A DNA stretch of 27,203 nt from CAKVOD01 sp964489405 (lineage in GTDB: Bacteria > Bacillota > Clostridia > Christensenellales > UBA1242). Below, piece after piece: positions 7,102-14,056 of this stretch. How positions within the stretch are numbered: the stretch's first letter is position 1; every line of letters starts with the position of its first letter. The notes under the pieces were generated by a model. That model saw nothing but the letters and a program-made list of their open reading frames with translations, was not told the DNA's origin and did not search any database. Where the stretch lies: the NCBI GenBank assembly GCA_964489405.1, contig CAZAYL010000013.1, positions 1 through 27,203 of the forward strand, in the 5' to 3' direction. The position numbers and the translations under genes are program-made.

Positions 7102-8286
7102 ATGAATACATATAAATATTTTGAGTTTAGAGATTTGATTGAAATTTTTGAAAGTATGGAAAAAATTCATCCGAACTTTTACTTTAATATTTCAAAACAT
7201 CAATTTGAAAAAGAAATGGAGAAAACTAAAGAAAATTGGGAAAATTTAGATATATATGAAAAAAATTACGAACTCTTGCGTTTGAATGCTCTTATAGGAG
7301 ATTTACACACTAGAGCTATGCCAACAATAGGGTCCAAATACACATATCCTGTCCGCATAGGCAAATTTAAAGAAGGCTATTTTATTAAAGATTGCGTGAT
7401 GAAAAGTTTTGCAGAAAAAAATATGTATGCTCAAGTTTTAGCAATAAATGATATCAATATTGATGAATTAAAAAATATTTTGAAAAAGATTATTAGTACC
7501 GAAGTGGGTGCTTTTGAAAGTATATTTTGTAATTTATTGACAAGTCCACTAATTTTAAAAATTGCTAAAATAACAAATAAAGATGAGATAACTATGACTC
7601 TCAAAAAAGACAATAAAGTTTATAATGTTATAATTCAACCCGAAAGAAAAAAAGTGGAAAACAAAAAAATAAAATGGTTATTTTCCGAAATTAAACCAAA
7701 TTTTAAATTTGAAAATACAGACGAGTATTTCTATATTGACATCAATCACTTTTCTGATGACAAAAAAATAAATCTAAATAAATTGTACATTGAGGCATCA
7801 AAGGCAATAAATATGAGAAAACCATTTATTATTGATGTTAGGGGGAATTCTGGCGGAAACTTCAATCGTTTTAAAGATATTATAGAACTACTCAAGGAAG
7901 AAGGAATAAAGGGGTATTGCCTAATTGACAACGAATCATGTTCTGCTTCGGTTATGGCATCTACTGCTTTAAAGAAAATAGGATTTAAGTTAGTAGGAGA
8001 ACCAACAAAGCAACCATCAACTTTTTTTGGTGGTGTTTATGGAATTAAAGAAACAAAAAGCGGTTTTAAATATCTAGTTGCGTCTAGTCTTGTTGACGAC
8101 AATCAAAATAGACACTATCAAGGTATTCCACGTTCAGTTAAATTTTATGACGCCCCATTGCAACCCGATGTGTTGATTGAACAAAGTATCGTTGATTATA
8201 AAGCAAAGAAAGATACGGCACTAGATTATTGCAAAAAGAATATTTCGCAAACGAAAGTACATATTGTCCCTTATGAATTTTCTTAA
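7102..8286 (+). CDS. S41-family (tail-specific/tricorn-like) serine peptidase, cytoplasmic, divergent active site
   Basis: The protein has 394 residues with no signal peptide or membrane helix. A helical N-terminal part ends in IGDLHT (65-70), the (I/L)xDxHT motif of S41 enzymes. The core carries DVRGNSGG (245-252), the family strand-loop, then NESCSASVMAS (277-287) and VGEPT (298-302). By alignment with E. coli Prc, Ser281 is the expected nucleophile. The expected lysine of the Ser-Lys dyad (about position 305) is Pro here, with Lys303 two residues away, so catalysis may follow the tricorn-type Ser-His scheme with His69, or activity may be altered. A PDZ domain is not obvious. The gene is AT-richer than its neighbours and stands alone behind a strong promoter. 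Family membership is probable; substrate is unknown. Confidence 0.82.
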   Translation: MNTYKYFEFRDLIEIFESMEKIHPNFYFNISKHQFEKEMEKTKENWENLDIYEKNYELLRLNALIGDLHTRAMPTIGSKYTYPVRIGKFKEGYFIKDCVMKSFAEKNMYAQVLAINDINIDELKNILKKIISTEVGAFESIFCNLLTSPLILKIAKITNKDEITMTLKKDNKVYNVIIQPERKKVENKKIKWLFSEIKPNFKFENTDEYFYIDINHFSDDKKINLNKLYIEASKAINMRKPFIIDVRGNSGGNFNRFKDIIELLKEEGIKGYCLIDNESCSASVMASTALKKIGFKLVGEPTKQPSTFFGGVYGIKETKSGFKYLVASSLVDDNQNRHYQGIPRSVKFYDAPLQPDVLIEQSIVDYKAKKDTALDYCKKNISQTKVHIVPYEFS

Positions 8287-8312
8287 ATTTTAGAAATTAT
8301 GTTTCAATATGC

Positions 8313-8341
8313 TTGTTTTGTAAATTAAAAAGTGTTAAAAT
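8313..8341 (+). promoter_or_regulatory. Promoter of the small-protein pair and uvrBA
   Basis: TTGTTT (8313-8318), 17 bp, TAAAAT (8336-8341). The leader of about 38 nt ends with GGAG before ATG 8385. A partial dyad GAAATTATGTTT (8293-8304) lies just upstream of the -35 and weakly resembles the Gram-positive LexA site GAAC-N4-GTTC. Confidence 0.6.
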
Positions 8342-8384
8342 ACCATAATAAAAAAGTTATAAAAAATAGTAAAATGGAGAAAAT

Positions 8385-8756
8385 ATGTTAGATAAACAAA
8401 CTTCAGAATTGTTGAAAGTGTTGAATAGCTTTTGCAAAGACGGGGCATACAAAGTGCTCGAAAAAGATAAAATTATTGACAAAATGGCAACAAAGTTCAA
8501 ACCTGACAAAGACTCACTTTCACAAATGCTTGCGCACCTTTCCGAACGCAATTATTTGAGTGTTAAGTACGCAGATGGAGCAGTTTATTGCCTCGCAGTA
8601 TTGCCGAAAGGTAGACTATTTGATGAGAAAATTCGTGAAATAAGTGCAGAGCGAAGAAAATATAATAAAAATCTCGCCATAACAATAGCAGTTTCAAGTG
8701 TATGTGGTTTTTTAGGAGCAATGCTAGGAGTATTGATTTCTAAGTTAATGTTTTAG
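8385..8756 (+). CDS. Small protein: predicted winged helix plus C-terminal membrane helix (paralogue 1)
   Basis: Unknown 123-residue protein. Residues about 5-75 look like a helix-helix-helix-beta wing fold: two helices, a third with LSQMLAHLSERNYLSV (about 45-60), then a short Gly-containing hairpin ending YCLAVLPKG. A charged linker (78-94, EKIREISAERRKYNK) leads to a hydrophobic segment at 97-118 that ends at the C-terminus, so the N-terminal domain should face the cytoplasm. It aligns along its whole length with the next protein, 9 nt downstream. ATG 8385 is preceded by GGAG. The two lead directly into uvrB, suggesting co-transcription with excision repair. DNA binding is inferred from fold only. 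Confidence 0.8.
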   Translation: MLDKQTSELLKVLNSFCKDGAYKVLEKDKIIDKMATKFKPDKDSLSQMLAHLSERNYLSVKYADGAVYCLAVLPKGRLFDEKIREISAERRKYNKNLAITIAVSSVCGFLGAMLGVLISKLMF

Positions 8757-8765
8757 GAGATACAA

Positions 8766-9122
8766 ATGTTGAATAAGAACGAAAAACGAATTATGAATGT
8801 CCTATTGAATTTGTGTAAAAATAACAATACGTGCTTGACAAGCCACGACGATATTGTGAAAAGGTTGAAAAGCAAAGAATATCTTACCCGTAAGGAAGTG
8901 GATGACATCCTTGAGAAATTATCGTTAGAAGGATATATTGATTGTACACTCACCGACAATCGCGGGAAACGCGGATATTGCGTTACAGTATTAAAGAAGG
9001 GTGCGGGATTTACTCGAGAAGAAAAAGACAAAAATAAAATTTTGTGGGGTCGAATTGGAATAACAGTTGCACTTGCCATACTTTCTTTTGCAGTAACACT
9101 TATACTGAAATCTATTTTTTGA
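8766..9122 (+). CDS. Small protein: predicted winged helix plus C-terminal membrane helix (paralogue 2)
   Basis: Unknown 118-residue protein with the same plan as its upstream neighbour: N-terminal winged-helix-like region (about 4-78, with EVDDILEKLSLEGYIDCTL and a Gly-containing wing ending YCVTVLKKG), charged linker (83-92) and a terminal hydrophobic helix (about 95-116). Shared landmarks with paralogue 1 are MLxK at the start, CK at 17-18, the L-L-G/N-Y helix, the YC-V-L-KG strand and the tail anchor, so the pair arose by tandem duplication. The ribosome site TAGGAGA overlaps the previous stop. Its own TGA (9120-9122) is 8 nt before uvrB ATG, and GAGG for uvrB overlaps that stop, so translation is probably coupled. 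Confidence 0.8.
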   Translation: MLNKNEKRIMNVLLNLCKNNNTCLTSHDDIVKRLKSKEYLTRKEVDDILEKLSLEGYIDCTLTDNRGKRGYCVTVLKKGAGFTREEKDKNKILWGRIGITVALAILSFAVTLILKSIF

Positions 9123-9130
9123 GGTATAAT

Positions 9131-11083
9131 ATGGAAAAGTTTGAACTGCATTCTAAATACAAGCCAACAGGCGATCAACCGCAAGCAATTGAGCGTTTGA
9201 CACAGGGTTTTCAAGACGGATTGAAAAGCCAAGTATTGCTTGGAGTTACAGGGAGTGGAAAAACTTTTACAATGGCAAATGTCATTGCAAATCTTAATCG
9301 GCCGACTTTGGTTATAGCTCACAACAAAATTCTTGCTGCACAACTTTGCAATGAATTTCGCGAGTTTTTCCCAAATAATCGTGTCGAATTTTTTGTCAGT
9401 TATTATGATTACTATCAGCCTGAAGCCTATATTCCAAGTTCAGATACTTATATTGAAAAAGATATGGCTATTAACGACGAAATCGATAAATTACGTCATA
9501 GTGCAACTTGCTCACTTTTTGAACGCAACGACACCATAGTTGTTGCTTCTGTATCTTGCATTTATGGATTAGGAAATCCTGAAATCTATAAAAAAGCGCG
9601 AATTTCTCTTCGACCAGGGGACATAGTTGACAGAAATGACGTAATAAAAAAACTAATCGAACTAAGATTTGAGCGCAGTGATATTGACTTTAAACGTGCA
9701 ACATTTCGCGTGCGGGGGGATATTTTGGACGTAATACCCGCTTATACAAATAATATTGCTATTCGCATTGAATTCTTTGGAGATGGAATTGAAAGAATAA
9801 CACAAATTGATGTTGTAACAGGCAAATTTATTTCGGAACTCAAACATTGTTTTTTGTTCCCCGCAAGCCACTACACCGTAGATGGTGATAGTGCAGAACA
9901 AGCACTAGCACAAATCGAACAAGATTGTGCCGAAAGAGTCAAATTTTTTGAAAATAAAGGAAAATTTATTGAAGCACAAAGAATAAAAGAACGTGTCAAA
10001 TATGATGTCGAAATGATACGTGAGATGGGTTATTGTAATGGGATTGAAAATTATTCGCGATATTTTGACGGACGTAACGTGGGGGAGGCCCCATACACAT
10101 TACTTGACTATTTTCCTAAGAATTTTATTACATTTATCGATGAAAGTCATATGTCAATTCCACAAATTAAGGCAATGTATAAAGGAGATCTAGCACGAAA
10201 AACAAGTCTTGTTGAGTATGGGTTCAGATTGCCCGCGTCATATGATAATCGTCCACTCAAATTTGAAGAATTTGAACAACGCATTCATCAAACGACCTTT
10301 GTTTCCGCAACTCCAGCAAATTATGAAATGAATTTGAGTGACCAAACTGTCGAACAAATCATTCGTCCAACAGGTCTTGTCGATCCAATAATAGAGGTTC
10401 GCAAAACCGATGGACAAATTGATGACCTTATCGGAGAAATTTATAAAAATACCGAGAAAGGTTTTAGAACACTTGTTACCACATTGACAAAGAAAATGGC
10501 GGAAGATTTGACCGCCTATTTGGCAGAACACTTAATCAAAGTCAAATATATGCACTCCGAAATTGACACGTTAGAACGCGTTGAAATAATAAACGGATTG
10601 CGTAATGGCGATTTTGACGTCTTAGTTGGTATCAACCTTTTGCGCGAAGGGTTGGATATACCAGAAGTCTCGCTTGTTGCAATACTTGATGCGGACAAAG
10701 AAGGCTTTTTACGTAGTGTTGGCGCACTGATTCAAACAGTTGGGCGTTCAGCGCGAAATAGTGAGGGTCGTGTTATTATGTATGCAGATGTAATGACCGA
10801 TTCAATGAAAAATGCAATTGACGAAACAAATCGTCGTCGCGAAATTCAAATAAAGTATAATGCGCGCTATGGCATAACACCACAAACAATTTCCAAAAAA
10901 GTCCAAAATACTCTGCAAATTTCTAAAAAAGTTGACAAAAAAGTCAAGAAAACGAACAATGAATTAATTGATGAAATTGAAAAATTAAAAGCAATGATGA
11001 CGCTCGCAAGTAAAAATCTTGATTTTGAGCGAGCGATTATTTTGCGTGAACAAATCTCTGAACTTAAAAAACAAATAAAGTAA
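9131..11083 (+). CDS. uvrB: UvrABC excision nuclease subunit B
   Basis: UvrB is the damage-verifying helicase-like subunit of nucleotide excision repair, loaded by UvrA and partnered by UvrC. From ATG 9131 the product is 650 residues, the usual length. Walker A GVTGSGKT is at 38-45. The beta-hairpin that clamps DNA begins YYDYYQPEAYIP (91-102). Later helicase motifs include TFIDESHMSIPQI, and the C-terminal UVR domain (about 611-650, ending ASKNLDFERAIILREQ then ISELKKQIK) docks UvrC or UvrA. The reading frame stays open upstream to an ATG at 9044, but that stretch overlaps the preceding gene, is unlike UvrB and lacks a ribosome site. GAGG (9121-9124) before ATG 9131 and the canonical start MEKFELHSKYKPTGDQPQ decide the start. 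Confidence 0.98.
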   Translation: MEKFELHSKYKPTGDQPQAIERLTQGFQDGLKSQVLLGVTGSGKTFTMANVIANLNRPTLVIAHNKILAAQLCNEFREFFPNNRVEFFVSYYDYYQPEAYIPSSDTYIEKDMAINDEIDKLRHSATCSLFERNDTIVVASVSCIYGLGNPEIYKKARISLRPGDIVDRNDVIKKLIELRFERSDIDFKRATFRVRGDILDVIPAYTNNIAIRIEFFGDGIERITQIDVVTGKFISELKHCFLFPASHYTVDGDSAEQALAQIEQDCAERVKFFENKGKFIEAQRIKERVKYDVEMIREMGYCNGIENYSRYFDGRNVGEAPYTLLDYFPKNFITFIDESHMSIPQIKAMYKGDLARKTSLVEYGFRLPASYDNRPLKFEEFEQRIHQTTFVSATPANYEMNLSDQTVEQIIRPTGLVDPIIEVRKTDGQIDDLIGEIYKNTEKGFRTLVTTLTKKMAEDLTAYLAEHLIKVKYMHSEIDTLERVEIINGLRNGDFDVLVGINLLREGLDIPEVSLVAILDADKEGFLRSVGALIQTVGRSARNSEGRVIMYADVMTDSMKNAIDETNRRREIQIKYNARYGITPQTISKKVQNTLQISKKVDKKVKKTNNELIDEIEKLKAMMTLASKNLDFERAIILREQISELKKQIK

Positions 11084-11174
11084 TTAATATATAGATTGAC
11101 AACAATTACAATTGCTATGATCTAAATTCAAAATAATGCAATAGAAATTGCAAAATAAATTAGAGGATAAAAAG

Positions 11175-13991
11175 ATGTTAGAAAATATAGTAGTTAAGGG
11201 AGCAAAAGAAAACAACCTAAAAAATATTGATGTTACAATACCGCGCAACAAACTTGTTGTCTTTACAGGGGTAAGTGGGAGTGGGAAAACAACACTTGCG
11301 TTTGATACAATATTTGCGGAAGGACAACGACGTTATGTTGAATCACTTTCTTCATATGCTCGAATGTTTTTAGGGCAAATGCAAAAACCTGATGTTGAGA
11401 GGATTGACGGACTTTCGCCCGCAATCTCAATTGACCAAAAAACAACTTCTCACAATCCGCGTTCAACAGTTGGCACAGTGACTGAAATTTATGATTATCT
11501 CCGTCTTCTTTTCGCGCGTATTGGCACACCTTATTGCCCAAGTTGTGGCAGGAAAATTGAATCACAAACAGTTGATCAAATCATTGATAAAGTCAAAGAA
11601 CTAGGCGCGGGTGCAAAATTTATTGTGCTAGCGCCCGTAGTTCGTGGGCAAAAAGGCACATTTGCAAAGTTGTTGGAAAATGCGCGAAAAGACGGTTTTG
11701 CACGTGTTGAAATCGACGGAGAAACTTATGAGCTTGATGATAACATTTCTCTTGACAAAAACAAGAAACACAACATCAATATTGTCATAGACCGTCTAAT
11801 TTTGAAAGATGGCATTGACAAACGCTTAAATGATAGCATCGAAACAGCGATTAATCAAGCAAATGGTCTTGTTATTATCAATTCGTTTGATAAAGAAATG
11901 CTTTTTAGCACATCTCACGCTTGCACGTATTGCAACATAAGCATTGGCGAAATTGCTCCTAGGTTATTCAGTTTCAATAACCCCTTTGGTGCTTGTGCTG
12001 AATGTAATGGTCTTGGGGTCAAAATGGAGATTGATCCGCGAAAATTTATCAAAGAAAATTTAACAATTAACGAAGGGGCAGTTTATGTATCTGGGTGGAA
12101 TATGGAGCCACGAAGCATTTCTGCTATGTATATGAGGGGACTGAGTCAAAAATATGGTTTTTCACTAGATGTGCCATTTAAAGATTTACCAAAGAATTTT
12201 CAGAATATTATTCTCTATGGAACAGGAAGCGAAGAAGTTGAATTTAATTTCATTGCAAATAATGGCAAATCTCGCAAATTTGTTCACCCATATGAGGGAA
12301 TTATCAATAATCTCGAAAGACGCTACCGTGAAACAAATAGCGAAGGTGCAAAGGCCGATATTGGGAGATTTATGATAGAACGTGAATGCCCGCATTGTCA
12401 CGGAATGCGTCTTCGTTCCGAAGCACTTGCAGTTAAAATCGCAAATAAAAATATAAATGACGTATGTAACTTACCTATAAATGAAATAATTGATTTTTTT
12501 GAAAAAATCGAATTAACTCCATATCAATATTCAATTGCCGAGCCGATTTTGAAAGAAATTAAAGCGCGATTACATTTTTTGATTGATGTGGGACTGGATT
12601 ATTTGACACTTTCTCGTTCTGCAAACACTCTTTCAGGTGGGGAATCTCAGCGTATACGTCTTGCTTCACAAATTGGAAGTGGGTTGACAGGAGTCTTGTA
12701 TATTCTCGACGAACCCAGTATAGGCTTGCACCAACGTGATAACGAAAGGCTATTGCTTACCTTAAAACACCTACGCGACTTGGGCAATTCAGTAATTGTC
12801 GTCGAACACGACGAGGATACAATCAAATCTGCTGATTATATTGTTGATATCGGACCGTACGCAGGAGCACGTGGAGGTGAACTTGTCTATGCAGGAGAAA
12901 TAGACGGGCTCAAAGAATGCGAGCGTTCTATTACTGGGCAGTACATCTCTGGAAGAAAAAAAATTGAAGTCCCTACAATGCGTCGAAAAATCGGCGATAA
13001 ATTCATTGAAATAAAAGGTGCAAAGCAAAATAACCTAAAGAATGTCAATCTCAAATTACCGCTAGGTGTATTTAACGTCATTACAGGTGTCAGTGGTAGC
13101 GGGAAAAGTAGTTTAATTACTGAAACCCTATGGCCAGCACTTTCAAATAGATTAAATAAATCTGAACTGAATGAAGGGAAATATACCGACATCTTAGGCA
13201 CCGAAAATTGCGACAAAGCAATTTTCATAGACCAAAATCCAATTGGCAGAACCCCACGTAGTAATCCAGCAACATATTGTGGAATTTTTACTACAATTCG
13301 TGAATTATTCGCAAAAACACAAGACGCACGCGAGCGCGGGTATGAAATGGGACGCTTTAGTTTTAACGTCAGTGGTGGGCGTTGTGAAGCGTGTGCAGGT
13401 GACGGAATCAAGAGAATAGAAATGTTTTTCTTGCCAGATGTGTATGTTCCTTGTGAAGTGTGTAAAGGGAAACGCTACAATCGTGAAACACTTGAAGTCA
13501 AATATAAAGGAAAATCAATTTTTGATGTTCTTGATATGACTGTTGAAGAAGCCCTTGAGTTTTTTGATAATGTCCCGCAACTCAAAAATAAAATACAAAC
13601 GCTATACGATGTCGGGCTTGGATATATCAAACTTGGACAACCCGCAACAACATTAAGTGGCGGGGAAGCGCAAAGAGTCAAACTCGCAACTGAACTTGCA
13701 AAACGCAACACAGGCAAGACTGTTTATATTTTAGACGAACCAACAACAGGACTCTCAATGTATGACGTCGATAAATTAATTAATATTTTGCAAAGACTTG
13801 TGTCAGGTGGTAACACCGTTATCGTTATAGAACACAATCTAGACTTAATCAAAGTTGCAGATTATATTATAGATATAGGTCCCGACGGTGGAGATAAAGG
13901 TGGCAAAATTATCGCTGAAGGCACACCCGAAAAAATTGTAAACTCATCAATTAGTTATACAGGTAAATTTTTAAAGCCATATTTATCATAA
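11175..13991 (+). CDS. uvrA: UvrABC excision nuclease subunit A
   Basis: UvrA is the ABC-type damage sensor that delivers UvrB to lesions. From ATG 11175 it has 938 residues, the normal size. It holds two ABC ATPase halves: Walker A GVSGSGKT (32-39) with signature LSGGESQ (486-492), and GVSGSGKS (638-645) with LSGGEAQ (827-833), each followed by LDEP. Two structural zinc sites are Cys250/253/274/277 and Cys737/740/760/763; extra pairs CPSC (near 121) and CPHC (near 405) are also present. An in-frame ATG at 11148 exists, but the family start MLENIVVKGAKENNLKNI and AGAGG (11162-11166) favour 11175. The 91-bp gap from uvrB has a TTGACA (11096-11101) but only 14 bp to TATGAT, so an internal promoter is doubtful. 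Confidence 0.98.
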   Translation: MLENIVVKGAKENNLKNIDVTIPRNKLVVFTGVSGSGKTTLAFDTIFAEGQRRYVESLSSYARMFLGQMQKPDVERIDGLSPAISIDQKTTSHNPRSTVGTVTEIYDYLRLLFARIGTPYCPSCGRKIESQTVDQIIDKVKELGAGAKFIVLAPVVRGQKGTFAKLLENARKDGFARVEIDGETYELDDNISLDKNKKHNINIVIDRLILKDGIDKRLNDSIETAINQANGLVIINSFDKEMLFSTSHACTYCNISIGEIAPRLFSFNNPFGACAECNGLGVKMEIDPRKFIKENLTINEGAVYVSGWNMEPRSISAMYMRGLSQKYGFSLDVPFKDLPKNFQNIILYGTGSEEVEFNFIANNGKSRKFVHPYEGIINNLERRYRETNSEGAKADIGRFMIERECPHCHGMRLRSEALAVKIANKNINDVCNLPINEIIDFFEKIELTPYQYSIAEPILKEIKARLHFLIDVGLDYLTLSRSANTLSGGESQRIRLASQIGSGLTGVLYILDEPSIGLHQRDNERLLLTLKHLRDLGNSVIVVEHDEDTIKSADYIVDIGPYAGARGGELVYAGEIDGLKECERSITGQYISGRKKIEVPTMRRKIGDKFIEIKGAKQNNLKNVNLKLPLGVFNVITGVSGSGKSSLITETLWPALSNRLNKSELNEGKYTDILGTENCDKAIFIDQNPIGRTPRSNPATYCGIFTTIRELFAKTQDARERGYEMGRFSFNVSGGRCEACAGDGIKRIEMFFLPDVYVPCEVCKGKRYNRETLEVKYKGKSIFDVLDMTVEEALEFFDNVPQLKNKIQTLYDVGLGYIKLGQPATTLSGGEAQRVKLATELAKRNTGKTVYILDEPTTGLSMYDVDKLINILQRLVSGGNTVIVIEHNLDLIKVADYIIDIGPDGGDKGGKIIAEGTPEKIVNSSISYTGKFLKPYLS

Positions 13992-14010
13992 AAATTTTTA
14001 AAAAATACAA

Positions 14011-14036
14011 AAAAGTCGGCAGTTTTGCCGACTTTT
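14011..14036. terminator. Bidirectional terminator between uvrA and polA
   Basis: AAAAGTCGGCA (14011-14021), loop GTTT, TGCCGACTTTT (14026-14036): 11 bp with no mismatch. A T-rich tract follows on plus (for uvrA), and the A-rich left flank gives a longer T-tract on minus (for polA). Confidence 0.93.
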
Positions 14037-14056
14037 CTCTTTTTAAATTATTTTTT

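Noticed and set aside
9044..9130. Upstream extension of uvrB to an ATG at 9044
   Set aside because: The 29 extra codons overlap the preceding gene in another frame, lack a ribosome site and do not match UvrB N-termini.
11096..11121. Possible uvrA promoter, TTGACA with TATGAT
   Set aside because: The spacer is only 14 bp, too short for a SigA promoter.
11148..11174. Earlier in-frame ATG for uvrA
   Set aside because: The ribosome site AGAGG lies downstream of it and the UvrA family starts at MLENI.
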